From NCBI RefSeq assembly GCF_002259415.1, contig NZ_NPFY01000009.1, forward strand, positions 1 through 64,000: DNA of 64,000 bases, in the 5' to 3' direction. A program made the position numbers and the translations under genes. A model generated the notes under the pieces. The model was given only the letters and a program-made list of their open reading frames with translations, made no database searches and had not been told where the DNA came from. Origin of the DNA: Rhodococcus sp. 14-2470-1b (GTDB lineage Bacteria > Actinomycetota > Actinomycetes > Mycobacteriales > Mycobacteriaceae). This document shows, piece after piece, positions 8,066 to 18,629 of the stretch (the first letter of the stretch is position 1; the number at the start of each line of letters is the position of its first letter).

Positions 8066-9091
8066 TTACTGGTTACTGAACGAGCTGTCGAAAGAGTGAC
8101 TGGGGCGTTCCCACAACAGGTTTCGTACGAAGTCCACAGCCTGCGCCGCGCCGTGCTGACGGTCCATTCCGGCGTCCTCCCACTCCACCGAGAACGGTCC
8201 GTTATAGCCGATTGCGCGTAGCGCACGGAAGGAGTCTTCCCACGGGACGTCGCCGTGGCCGGTCGAAACGAAGTCCCACTGTCGCCGCGGGTCACCCCAC
8301 GGCAAATGTGAACCCAGTATGCCGGTTCGTCCGTTCGCCGGGCGAATACGAGTGTCCTTGCAATCGACGTGGCAGATGCGATCCTGGAAGTCCCAGATGA
8401 AACCGACGACATCTATGCCCTGCCACAGCATATGCGACGGATCCCAGTTCACCCCGAACGCCGGATGTCCGTCTATTGCTTCCAGGCTCCGCATCAATGT
8501 CCAGTGATCGTAGGCAATTTCGGAGGGATGGATCTCGTGCGCATACCGAACGCCTTCTTCGGCGAACACGTCGAGGATCGGTGTCCATCGACGGGCGAAA
8601 TCCTCGTATCCGTCGTCGATCACGGATTCCGGTACAGGCGGAAATTGCGCCACGTAGGGCCAGATCTTCGAACCGGTGAAACCGGTGACGACCGAGGCAC
8701 CGAGACGTCGCGCAACACGTGCCGCGCGCTTCATGTCCTGCGCGGCACGTTGGCGAACCCCCTCCGGCTCCCCGTCACCCCAGGTGTAGGGCCGCACGAT
8801 GGCCTCATGCCGGAAATCGATCGGGTCGTCGCACACAGCCTGGCCGGTGAGATGATTGGAAATTGCATGCACCCGAAGTCCGTGACGTTCCACGATCTCC
8901 AACCTTTCACCGAGATAGGCAGGATCCTCGTCGGCGCGCAGCAAGTCCAGGTGATCACCCGACGCAGCAATCTCGAGGCCGTCGTACCCCCACGATGCCG
9001 CCAGGCGTGCAACGTCCTCCAGAGGCAGATCTGCCCACTGGCCGGTGAACAGCGTCACGGGCGGGGTCGTACTGCGCGATACTTCGGTCAT
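8066..9091 (-). CDS. Sugar phosphate isomerase/epimerase (xylose isomerase-like TIM barrel)
   Basis: The protein is about 341 residues from ATG 9091-9089, with GAGG 6 nt before it. It shows the AP-endonuclease-2/xylose-isomerase TIM fold with likely metal ligands in YAHEIHPSE (Glu), GVNWDPSHMLWQG (Asp, His), CHVDCKD (His, Asp) and FSVEWED (Glu). Relatives include inosose dehydratase, hydroxypyruvate isomerase and 3-keto-sugar epimerases. Its operon holds two Gfo/Idh/MocA-type enzymes nearby, and TIM-barrel partners of that kind often act on 3-keto sugars or inososes. The reaction here is inferred only at that level. Confidence 0.84.
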   Translation of the reverse strand: MTEVSRSTTPPVTLFTGQWADLPLEDVARLAASWGYDGLEIAASGDHLDLLRADEDPAYLGERLEIVERHGLRVHAISNHLTGQAVCDDPIDFRHEAIVRPYTWGDGEPEGVRQRAAQDMKRAARVARRLGASVVTGFTGSKIWPYVAQFPPVPESVIDDGYEDFARRWTPILDVFAEEGVRYAHEIHPSEIAYDHWTLMRSLEAIDGHPAFGVNWDPSHMLWQGIDVVGFIWDFQDRICHVDCKDTRIRPANGRTGILGSHLPWGDPRRQWDFVSTGHGDVPWEDSFRALRAIGYNGPFSVEWEDAGMDRQHGAAQAVDFVRNLLWERPSHSFDSSFSNQ

Positions 9092-9145
9092 GACCGTCCT
9101 CGATTCGACTGAAATTGCCCTGAGCGACAAGTTGTCGCAGAGTGA

Positions 9146-10084
9146 TCAGAGTGTTGACGGGTACGCGAAGAACGCGAATCGGCGTCCGTCCGGAGCCCAA
9201 CTGTTGCAGTTCATCGTCCCCTGACCGCCGAACAACGTGACCACGGTCCTCGATTCGCCACCGTCGCTCGGCATCATGCGCAGCTCGATGTCCACGTCCG
9301 CCGGGTGACTGATCGAACCCGGTGCGTAGCTGATGTAGACGAATTCGGTGCCATCGGGCGTGAAGTGCGGGAACCAGTTGACCCGTTCGTCGAAGGTGAG
9401 CTGTTCGCGCTCCGTGCCGTCCGGGCGCATACGGAAAATCTGTGCATGCCCTGCGATCTCGGCATTTTCTTCGGAGTTGTAATAGATCCACTGGCCGTCA
9501 CGCGAGTATTCGGGACCGTCGTAATCGTTCACGCCGGTGGTGATCTGATTGTCCGGCCCTCCACTGGTGGAGATCGTCGCGAGGTTTCTGCGTGCGCGCG
9601 GCTCGTCACCTTCCGGCTCGACCGAGACGTACGCGAGCGTCGACTCGTCCGGCGACACTCCGTGCAGCCAGTAACTGTAGTGCTCTTCCTCCGGGTGCTC
9701 GTTCGAAATTCGTCGAACGTCACCTCCCTCGAGGCTGACGCAATACAGATGACCGCCCGCACTGAAATAGACTCTATGCCCGTCCGGTGAGACAACGTGA
9801 TCGTTGTTGACATCGACGACGTCGCCGATGTCGATGGTTTCCGGCTCTGCGGTGCCGTCGGCGAGCATTCGCAACAGGCGTCCGCGATCGTCGTTGATGA
9901 TCAACCACTTGCCGTCGGGTGTCCAGTTCGGTGACTGAACGAGGGTATCGAACTCCCTCAGCACCGTCTCGGTTCCCGACACCACATCGGCGATGATCAA
10001 CTGCGACACTTGATTGTCCTGCAGCCTGTCTCGGCCAGGATAGCGGTCGACCTCTATACCTTTGGAATTGCGCGAAGAAATCAA
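9146..10084 (-). CDS. TolB-like PD40 beta-propeller protein, cytoplasmic
   Basis: The 312-residue protein is built of PD40/WD40-like blades, each with a PDG turn: SPNWTPDGKWL, HVVSPDGHRVYF, GVSPDESTLAYV, EYSRDGQWIYY, HFTPDGTEFVY and SWAPDGRRFAFF. No signal peptide or lipobox is visible, unlike true periplasmic TolB. Oligogalacturonate lyases (PL22) share this propeller, so it may be an enzyme rather than a scaffold. The start is TTG 10084-10082 with only a weak upstream AGAAAG. It sits between an MFS permease and a sugar-type isomerase in one minus-strand operon, which suggests a role on an imported saccharide. Confidence 0.78.
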   Translation of the reverse strand: MISSRNSKGIEVDRYPGRDRLQDNQVSQLIIADVVSGTETVLREFDTLVQSPNWTPDGKWLIINDDRGRLLRMLADGTAEPETIDIGDVVDVNNDHVVSPDGHRVYFSAGGHLYCVSLEGGDVRRISNEHPEEEHYSYWLHGVSPDESTLAYVSVEPEGDEPRARRNLATISTSGGPDNQITTGVNDYDGPEYSRDGQWIYYNSEENAEIAGHAQIFRMRPDGTEREQLTFDERVNWFPHFTPDGTEFVYISYAPGSISHPADVDIELRMMPSDGGESRTVVTLFGGQGTMNCNSWAPDGRRFAFFAYPSTL

Positions 10085-10123
10085 TGTATTACTTTCTGTA
10101 CAAGGTGTGTTGGTCGGTGAGTG

Positions 10124-11404
10124 TCAGGCCGGGGTTTCGGAGGCGACAACACGAGCAGCCGACTCCTCGTCCTCTACGGATGCGCGCCCATGCGAGGACG
10201 AGTTGAAGAAGACGATCATGATGGTCGCAGCGACGGCCGTGATCCCCCCGACGATGTACCACAGGGGATTCCACGCAGCGAGATCGGTGGACGAACCGAC
10301 GAACGTGTTGAACAGCTCGCCCGCAACGACGGATCCCACTGCGTTGCCGACGCCGAACGAGATGAAATGGATCAGCGCCTGTCCCTGAGCTCGTGATTCC
10401 GAACGCGACGCTGCGTCGGCGTACATGAACGCCGCGAGTAGAACGAAGTCACTACATACTCCGTGGAGCGCGACGATGATTACGACCAGCCAGATGTTGC
10501 CGTCCGTCATGGCGAGTAGCGCCACTGCTCGCACGACCCAGGCCAACAAACCGACCGTGAGGACCCATTTGATTCGGAACCGCCGAAGAATCAGTGGAAT
10601 GAGCACGAGAGCGACGATTTCGGTGGCCTGCCCAATTGTCATGAAAGACGCGACGTTGGGAACGCCTGCCAGTTGCAGGTACGTCGAACCGAACGAATTG
10701 TAGATCGAAATCGGTACCGCAGCGAGCAGCAGGCAGATCACGAGAACGGTGAAGCTCCTCTGCCGAAACATCACGAAGGCCTTCGCCCCGACGACGTCAC
10801 CCCAGACGAACTTGGTGCCTCGCGCCGGAGGTGGCGTGTTCGGCAGAGTGAGCGCATAGACAGCGAGGATCAGTGACAGCACCCCGCCGATGTAGAAAAT
10901 CGAAGTACTGGCCGACAGTCCGTTCTGACCGATGAACAATCCGACGATGATCCACCCGGCAGTACCGAACGCGCGAACGAAAGGAAATGAGTTGGAGTTC
11001 TCGGGCGTATTGGCGAACACGATGTTGTTCTGCGTTGCGTTGGTGGGCTGGAAAATCAAGAGGTAGATGAACATGACCACCAGAAACAAGGTGGCGTTGG
11101 AGTCGGTGATCAGGGGCGGAATCGCGAACAGAATGGCACCGCTGATCGCGTAGAGGGCGGCAAGAAACCGTTGGGAGGCGAAGAACCGGTCCGCGACCGC
11201 ACCTGCCAGAAGCGGTGAAGCCATGGCGCCGACGGCGGCAAGTGAATAGGTGAGGCCGACAATCGAATTCAGTCCGTTCGAGGTGAGAACGAGACCTAGC
11301 GTGGCCCACCACGATCCGTAGGCCATATAGGCAAGGAGCATCATCACGGACAGGCGGCCGAACATCGTCGGTGCGACGCGATGCTGCGAGAGTTGAGTGG
11401 TCAT
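10124..11404 (-). CDS. MFS permease, NupG-like nucleoside/sugar type
   Basis: The 426-residue protein has 12 membrane segments. The start (LSVMMLLAYMAYGSWWATLG), the FQPTNATQNNIVF segment and the proline-rich break TLPNTPPPARG in the middle resemble the nucleoside:H+ symporter branch of the MFS. ATG 11404-11402 has GGAG 6 nt upstream. It follows a Gfo/Idh dehydrogenase and precedes the propeller protein and the isomerase, so it probably imports the sugar-like substrate of this operon. Nucleoside or glycoside transport cannot be told apart here. Confidence 0.82.
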   Translation of the reverse strand: MTTQLSQHRVAPTMFGRLSVMMLLAYMAYGSWWATLGLVLTSNGLNSIVGLTYSLAAVGAMASPLLAGAVADRFFASQRFLAALYAISGAILFAIPPLITDSNATLFLVVMFIYLLIFQPTNATQNNIVFANTPENSNSFPFVRAFGTAGWIIVGLFIGQNGLSASTSIFYIGGVLSLILAVYALTLPNTPPPARGTKFVWGDVVGAKAFVMFRQRSFTVLVICLLLAAVPISIYNSFGSTYLQLAGVPNVASFMTIGQATEIVALVLIPLILRRFRIKWVLTVGLLAWVVRAVALLAMTDGNIWLVVIIVALHGVCSDFVLLAAFMYADAASRSESRAQGQALIHFISFGVGNAVGSVVAGELFNTFVGSSTDLAAWNPLWYIVGGITAVAATIMIVFFNSSSHGRASVEDEESAARVVASETPA

Positions 11405-11456
11405 GTCGTTCTCCGAGGAGGGTGTGCGTGGATGGGGAGGGTTGCGTTCGTTCGGA

Positions 11457-12545
11457 TCAAGCGGCGCGAAGGTGGGCAGCGCTCGTCTCGATCCATCGGT
11501 TGCCGGCTGCGGAATCGAGTACCGCGTCGGTCAGCTGAACTGCTCGTAATCCGTCTTGGAAGGTAGGGAGTCCCTCTACGCCTTCACCCCGGATTGCGCG
11601 ATGTACGTCGGCCACGAAAGCGCTGAACGCGTCCACGTACCCGAGAGGGTGTCCGGCGGGCACCACGGACAACCGCGCAGCGTCGGACGAGAGCAGCCGC
11701 GGCTCCCGCGGGAGCATCGTGCCTCCGTCCAGCGCGCCGAGCCACAAGTCGTCGGGGTGCTCTTGATCGAATGCCACTGTCACAGTGTCCGTGCTGATTT
11801 CGAACGCCAGCTGATTTTTACGTCCAGCTGACACTTGCGAGATCAATACCGATCCGATCGCCCCGCCGTCCATCTCGAATATCAGGGTGACGGCGTCCTC
11901 GGTCTCGACGGTTCGGCCACCTCGTGTGGGTTCGACTATCGATGTGCGCGCGGCGAGACGAACAATCTGCCTACCGGTGACGAATTCGAGTGCATCGACG
12001 AGGTGCGATCCGATATCTGCGAAGGCGCGCGATCTGCCGCCGGAAGTGGAATGGACTCGCCAATTGTCCGAGGTGCCGGTGAGCCAGTCCTGCAGGTACC
12101 GACCACTGATCGTCAGTACTCGGTTGCCGGTGATCCGAGCGCGAGCTTCGCGGACCATCGGATGGAACCTGTAGACGAAGGGGACAGCGTTGACGACCCC
12201 GGCGCGGGCGGCCTCGGTGGCCAGCGCGAGCGCGGCAGCAGGGTCGGTGGCGAGTGGTTTCTCGCAGACCACGTGCTTGCCTGCTCGGACCACGCTCATG
12301 GCTTGTTCCGAATGCAAGGCGTTAGGGGTGAGGATGTGAACGACGTCGATGGTGTCGTCGGCGAGTACCGCGTCCAACGTGGGGTACGCCTTGTCGATCC
12401 CGAAGCGTTCTGCAGCGGCTGCGCCGCTCTCGATCGAAGATCCGACGATGCCGGAAAGCCGCGCGCCGGCGGACCGCGCAGCCTGCACATGGGTTCGGCC
12501 CATGAAACCGGTACCGATGAATGCTGTGGAGATCGCGTGGTTCAT
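11457..12545 (-). CDS. Gfo/Idh/MocA family NAD(P)-dependent oxidoreductase
   Basis: This 362-residue protein starts the minus-strand operon. The NAD site is AFIGTGFMGRTHVQAA, the family Lys is in CEKPLATDPA, and the C-terminal half contains GGRSRAFADIGSHLVDALEF and the HPLGYVDAFSAFVADVH segment common in sugar dehydrogenases. ATG 12545 is preceded by GAGGA. It is divergent from a ROK regulator and has a recognisable promoter upstream. Together with the permease, propeller protein and isomerase it suggests oxidation of a sugar or glycoside to a keto intermediate followed by isomerisation. Confidence 0.86.
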   Translation of the reverse strand: MNHAISTAFIGTGFMGRTHVQAARSAGARLSGIVGSSIESGAAAAERFGIDKAYPTLDAVLADDTIDVVHILTPNALHSEQAMSVVRAGKHVVCEKPLATDPAAALALATEAARAGVVNAVPFVYRFHPMVREARARITGNRVLTISGRYLQDWLTGTSDNWRVHSTSGGRSRAFADIGSHLVDALEFVTGRQIVRLAARTSIVEPTRGGRTVETEDAVTLIFEMDGGAIGSVLISQVSAGRKNQLAFEISTDTVTVAFDQEHPDDLWLGALDGGTMLPREPRLLSSDAARLSVVPAGHPLGYVDAFSAFVADVHRAIRGEGVEGLPTFQDGLRAVQLTDAVLDSAAGNRWIETSAAHLRAA

Positions 12546-12598
12546 TCAAGTCCTCGAAAGAGCAGGTGGGGCGCGTGACGCAGTGACGCAGTACACAG

Positions 12599-12642
12599 CT
12601 TCTGGTTGATATGAGCTAACTTATGGTTGTGAACGCCAGAAG
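12599..12642. promoter_or_regulatory. Inverted repeat, candidate ROK operator
   Basis: CTTCTGG (12599-12605) and CCAGAAG (12636-12642) form a perfect spaced inverted repeat around the predicted promoter of the Gfo/Idh operon. The ROK regulator encoded next door is the natural candidate binder. Binding is inferred from position only. Confidence 0.45.
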
Positions 12643-12646
12643 TCAA
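12618..12646 (-). promoter_or_regulatory. Promoter of the Gfo/Idh-MFS-propeller-isomerase operon
   Basis: On the minus strand TTGACT (12646-12641) and TAAGTT (12623-12618) are separated by 17 bp, a good -35/-10 pair. They lie about 75 bp upstream of the Gfo/Idh start and inside the inverted repeat at 12599-12642, an arrangement expected for repression. Confidence 0.5.
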
Positions 12647-12695
12647 CAACAGGCGATCCAATAAGATCGACGAGTTCCCGACCACAGAGGTAGAC

Positions 12696-13958
12696 ATGAC
12701 CGAGGCCGCGCGACCGAACACCAGCTTTGCGGATACGACGCTGGCGCACATCGTGGAAATGGTGCGTAGCCGCACCGCACTCACACGCCAGGAACTCACC
12801 GACCGAACCGGTCTGGGTCGCGCGGTGGTGCGGCAGCGAGTCGACCTGGCGATCGACTTGGGCTTGGCGGAAGAATCGGGAATCGGCGCCTCCACGGGCG
12901 GGCGCGGACCTCGTCTACTGAGGTTCAGGAGCGAGTCCGGTCGGCTGGCACTGGCGGCATTGGGACCGTCGCGCATCACGGTGGGGGTCGCCGACCTCCA
13001 GGGGGAAATTCTGGGCAGACACACAGTCGACTGGGAAATATCGCACGGCCCCTCGAAGACTCTCGACGAGATCGTGCGAACTCTTCGATCGGAACTCCGA
13101 CATGTCCTCGACAAGCCGTTGTGGGGCGTCGGTGTGGGACTCCCAGGACCTGTCGAGTACGTATCGGGACGCCCGGTAGCGCCACCGATCATGCCCGGGT
13201 GGAACGGCTTCGATGTCCGTGGCCACCTGGCAGTCGCGCTCGACGCTCCGGTCTGGGTCGACAACGACGTCAACATACTGGCGCTCGGCGAACGCGAACG
13301 GCTCATGACGCCGGAAGCCGACAACTTCATGTACGTGAAAGTCGGAACCGGAATCGGCGCGGGACTGGTGTCCAACGGTCGCATTCACCGAGGTGCAGAC
13401 GGAGCCGCGGGCGATATCGGCCACATTGCCGTCGCGGGATCCACAACAGAGTGCCGCTGTGGGCAGATAGGGTGCTTGGAGGCAATCGCCGGCGGCTGGG
13501 CTCTGGTTCGCGACGCGACCGACGCTGCCCGAGCCGGCCGTAGTGACATCCTCGCCGGCTTCCTGCAGAACACAGATGACCTGACCCTCGAACACATTCT
13601 GCAGGCAATGGATGCCGGCGACACGTACAGCACGGCTGCGGTGGCCGCGGCAGCGAGCACGATAGGCGAGGCGCTCGCGTCGACAGTCAGCGTATTCAAC
13701 CCGTCGTTGGTCATCGTCGGAGGAGACGAGGTCGCCTTCGGTGAGGGGTTCCTCGCGCGTGTACGGGAGGCTGTGTATCGGCGATCGCTTCCTCTCGCTA
13801 CCCGAAACCTGCAGATAGTTGCACCGATCTCGGATGGTCACGACGGGCTCCGCGGGGCAGCCGCTCTCGCCGCACACGAAATTTTCTCGCGCACCCTCCC
13901 CGACTGGGTCGCAGAGGGGACCCCGGTGGCAACGTTACTGGCCGCTCAGCTGTCATAG
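12696..13958 (+). CDS. ROK family transcriptional regulator
   Basis: The 420-residue protein has an N-terminal winged helix (LTRQELTDRTGLGRAVVRQRVD) followed by a ROK sugar-kinase-like domain. That domain carries VDNDVNILALGERE, KVGTGIGAGLVSNGRIHRG and the zinc motif CRCGQIGCLEA, and the ATP-site-like AASTIGEALAS lies further on. ROK regulators bind sugars or sugar phosphates and usually repress uptake and catabolic genes. It is divergent from the Gfo/Idh operon and probably controls it. Length and domain order fit XylR/NagC-type regulators rather than a free glucokinase. Confidence 0.9.
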   Translation: MTEAARPNTSFADTTLAHIVEMVRSRTALTRQELTDRTGLGRAVVRQRVDLAIDLGLAEESGIGASTGGRGPRLLRFRSESGRLALAALGPSRITVGVADLQGEILGRHTVDWEISHGPSKTLDEIVRTLRSELRHVLDKPLWGVGVGLPGPVEYVSGRPVAPPIMPGWNGFDVRGHLAVALDAPVWVDNDVNILALGERERLMTPEADNFMYVKVGTGIGAGLVSNGRIHRGADGAAGDIGHIAVAGSTTECRCGQIGCLEAIAGGWALVRDATDAARAGRSDILAGFLQNTDDLTLEHILQAMDAGDTYSTAAVAAAASTIGEALASTVSVFNPSLVIVGGDEVAFGEGFLARVREAVYRRSLPLATRNLQIVAPISDGHDGLRGAAALAAHEIFSRTLPDWVAEGTPVATLLAAQLS

Positions 13959-14037
13959 ACGAGCTGCGAACGAGACCGATAGCGTTGGCGCACCACACGA
14001 CGAGGCGAGCGCAGCCGTACAGATTCAGGCCAGCCGA

Positions 14038-14319
14038 CTACTTCACATCGGAGCCGTGACGCGTGAGCGCCTGCACTTCGATGGTCATGTATGGAAACAG
14101 CGGCAAATTCCACAGTATCTCGTGCAATTCGTCACCATCACGTACGTCGAAAATGCTGATGTTGCTGAATTGTCCTACGATTCGCCAAATCTCGGGCCAC
14201 TTGCCGTCACGCTGCAGCTGCTGCGAATACGCCTTCTCGCGCGCAACGATGTCGGCACGTACGTCGGGGTCCAGATCGTGCGGGATGGCTACGTCCATCC
14301 GGACATGAAAGAGCGTCAT
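14038..14319 (-). CDS. catC: Muconolactone delta-isomerase
   Basis: The 93-residue protein matches the small decameric CatC family in length and sequence: an N-terminal LFHVRMDVAIPHDLDPDVRA, KAYSQQLQRDGKWPEIWRIVGQ, and the C-terminal LPLFPYMTIEVQALTRH. It converts muconolactone to 3-oxoadipate enol-lactone in the catechol branch of the beta-ketoadipate pathway. It is the last gene of catABC, 18 bp after catB. The enol-lactone hydrolase needed next is not in this window. Confidence 0.95.
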   Translation of the reverse strand: MTLFHVRMDVAIPHDLDPDVRADIVAREKAYSQQLQRDGKWPEIWRIVGQFSNISIFDVRDGDELHEILWNLPLFPYMTIEVQALTRHGSDVK

Positions 14320-14337
14320 GTGTTCAGTCCCTACTCA

Positions 14338-15459
14338 CTAGTTTCGAGTCCACGTCTTGACGGCGTCCAGGTTCAACTCGACGCCCAGGCCCGGGCCTTC
14401 CGGCAGGTGAACCTGACCGTTCTCGTACTTCAGTGGTGTCTGAAGAAGCTCCTCGTCGAACAACAAGGGGCCGAACAACTCTGTGCCGAAATCGATCGCG
14501 GTCTCGGAGCATGCGAAGTGGATCGAGGCGGCTGTACCGATGGGCCCCTCGATGGACGTCGCACCGTGACAGGAGATGCCGGCGGCTTTCGCGATCGCGG
14601 CGATCTCCGCGCTCTTCTTCAATCCGCCACTCTTGGTCGTTTTGATAGCGATGATGTCGGCACCACGCCGCTGAACGATTTCCAGTGCATCGTGCGGCGT
14701 CTGCACACTCTCGTCGGCCATGACCGGCACCGGCAGCAGCGCGTTGAGCTCGGCCAGCACTTCGAATTGATCTGCGGGAGTCGGTTGCTCGATCATTTCG
14801 ACGCCGCCTTCGGCGAGCTTGGGCAAGTACTTCAACGCGGTGAGGCGATCCCACCGAGCGTTGACGTCGACGCGCACGCCTGCCTTCCCCTCGAGTGCTT
14901 GTGCGATGCGGATGACGCGTTCGGTGTCGTCGGCCGGGTCGAGTGCACCCATCTTCAGCTTGAAACTGAAATTGAGCTTTGCATCGAGCTTCTCCTGCGC
15001 TTCACCCACGATCTCGTCGGCCGACGCAGCACCGAGGGCCCACGTCACATCGACGCTGCGCCGGAACGCGCCGCCGAGAAGGGTGTGCACCGGAACATCG
15101 AGCGAGCGTGCCCACGCGTCGTGAAGAGCAACGTCGACCGATGCCTTCGCGAAGCGCGCGTTGGCCACGACACGCTCGATGTCCCGCTGGATTCCGGTGA
15201 TGTCGTCGGCGCGGCGGCCGACCAGAACAGGCACGATGTACTTCTCGACGATGGCCTGCATCGTCTCGACGGACTCACCACCCCACCACGGCCCTCCGGG
15301 AACGACGCCCTCGCCGTACCCCACTGCGCCGCCCTTGGTGCGCACGGCGACCAACAGCAACGGCTGGGCCGTCATCGACGTCGTTGCGAACTTGTGCGGG
15401 CGCACCAAGGGCACGTCGAGAATGGTGGTGGTGACGGACTCGATGGTCAGGTCGGACAT
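14338..15459 (-). CDS. catB: Muconate cycloisomerase
   Basis: The 373-residue protein belongs to the enolase superfamily, muconate-lactonising group. The catalytic KxK pair is in FKLKMG, the metal ligands are in RVDVNARWD (Asp), MIEQPTPADQ (Glu) and VMADESV (Asp), and the second Lys is in IIAIKTTKSGG. It lactonises cis,cis-muconate to muconolactone. The frame stays open far upstream into antisense-like sequence under catA, but the family N-terminus starts at ATG 15459 (MSDLTIESVTTTILDVPLVRPHKF). It lies between catA and catC. Confidence 0.95.
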   Translation of the reverse strand: MSDLTIESVTTTILDVPLVRPHKFATTSMTAQPLLLVAVRTKGGAVGYGEGVVPGGPWWGGESVETMQAIVEKYIVPVLVGRRADDITGIQRDIERVVANARFAKASVDVALHDAWARSLDVPVHTLLGGAFRRSVDVTWALGAASADEIVGEAQEKLDAKLNFSFKLKMGALDPADDTERVIRIAQALEGKAGVRVDVNARWDRLTALKYLPKLAEGGVEMIEQPTPADQFEVLAELNALLPVPVMADESVQTPHDALEIVQRRGADIIAIKTTKSGGLKKSAEIAAIAKAAGISCHGATSIEGPIGTAASIHFACSETAIDFGTELFGPLLFDEELLQTPLKYENGQVHLPEGPGLGVELNLDAVKTWTRN

Positions 15460-15509
15460 CGGCCTACTTTCTTCGGTGGTGGCAGCTGCGATGGTGACGC
15501 CGGCGACCG

Positions 15510-17327
<1,818 letters not shown>

Positions 17328-17329
17328 AG

Positions 17330-18619
17330 TCACGGGGAGTGCATACTGCGGGGTCGGTCCATGACCCAAGTGACGACCACCCCCGCGGTGAGCCCCCAGA
17401 ACGGTGCCCCGAGGCCCACCGCGTGCACTCCAGAAATGGTGACCAGGAGCGTCACCAACGGTCCCAACGGTGAATTTCTCGCAGCCGTGCCGCCCGAGGA
17501 GTCGCTGAACGCGGCCACGAACGCCCCACGCAGCGCCTCGAGCATGGCCAAGCCTGCGAGAGCCGAGATGAAAGAATCGGGAACGGAGTCGAGACCACGT
17601 ACGAGAATCGGCGCGCCGACTCCTACTCCCATGGCGATGACACCACACGCGATCCCCGATATGTACTGCCTGCGGCGTTCACCGACTGCGACGAGCAATG
17701 CATTCGTGGGACCGGCGAGGCAGGTGGAAACCGCCCCCAACGGTGCCACGAGCACGGACCACACACCGCACAGCAGCGTCACAACGGTCACTGGTGGACG
17801 ATGGCCGGCGCCGGCGAGTACAGCGGCCCCCTGCCCGTTCTGCACTGCGATCACAGTGATCGCCAGCGGGATCACCAGCTGGGCGGAAGCATCCCAGTTG
17901 AATTGGGGCGCGGTCGGTTCAGGCAGTCCGACGAGTGGGAGTGCCGCTTCGGCATCGCCTAGTTCGACGAATCCGCCCGTAAGCGCCAGCGCTACGAGAC
18001 CGACGAGCAGTGCGACCAGGACGGCGGGTACGCGCGGGGCAAGTCGAGCCGACCGCATTATCAACACCCATGCGACGACCATGCTTCCTGCCACCGCGAC
18101 ATCCGAACTGACCGAACGTATCAAGTCGGTACCGAACGACAAGAATGCTCCCGCAACCATTGCCATGACGACTCTGTGTGGCAGAACCGACATGATTCGT
18201 GCCACCAGGCCTGTCGCGCCGAGCACTCCGATGAGAAGACCGGTCAGAATGTAGGCCCCGACGACCTCCGGCCATGTCAGAGACGGGAGGGCCTGTCCAA
18301 CCAGTACTGTGCCCGGAATGGTCCAGAAGAACGCCAATGGCATCCGGTACACCCAGGACACGACCGCGGTGAGCAGTCCGTTGAGGACGAAGACCCCGAA
18401 GATCCACGATGCCGTCTGAGTGGCGGTCAGCGATCCGGCAGAGGCAGCACCCATGATGACGGCGACCGGACCTGTCGCGGAGAAAAGGACACCGGTCGCG
18501 CCGGCGCCGACATAGCGACCCCCGACATCCGCACGTATCTCTCGAAGACGCGGTGGCCGTTCGGTCGGGATCTCCAGTCCGCCTCGGACGGTCCGGATTT
18601 CAGCACGGTCGATACTCAT
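17330..18619 (-). CDS. benE: Benzoate/H+ symporter
   Basis: The protein is about 429 residues with roughly 12 hydrophobic segments and the BenE-family pattern: GVLFSATGPVAVIMGAA, TQTASWIFGVFVLNGLLT, the AFFWTIPGTVLVGQALP loop and ALAITVIAVQNGQGAAVL. It imports benzoate across the inner membrane. ATG 18619 overlaps the end region of benK, and AGGAG abuts the start codon directly, an unusually short spacing. It converges with catR, with only 2 bp between the stops. It is the last gene of the ben transport pair. Confidence 0.88.
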   Translation of the reverse strand: MSIDRAEIRTVRGGLEIPTERPPRLREIRADVGGRYVGAGATGVLFSATGPVAVIMGAASAGSLTATQTASWIFGVFVLNGLLTAVVSWVYRMPLAFFWTIPGTVLVGQALPSLTWPEVVGAYILTGLLIGVLGATGLVARIMSVLPHRVVMAMVAGAFLSFGTDLIRSVSSDVAVAGSMVVAWVLIMRSARLAPRVPAVLVALLVGLVALALTGGFVELGDAEAALPLVGLPEPTAPQFNWDASAQLVIPLAITVIAVQNGQGAAVLAGAGHRPPVTVVTLLCGVWSVLVAPLGAVSTCLAGPTNALLVAVGERRRQYISGIACGVIAMGVGVGAPILVRGLDSVPDSFISALAGLAMLEALRGAFVAAFSDSSGGTAARNSPLGPLVTLLVTISGVHAVGLGAPFWGLTAGVVVTWVMDRPRSMHSP

Positions 18620-18629
18620 CTCCTGACTT

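Noticed and set aside
8057-8076. Short tandem repeat of ACTGGTT at the end of the isomerase gene
   Set aside because: Too short and only about two copies; likely chance.
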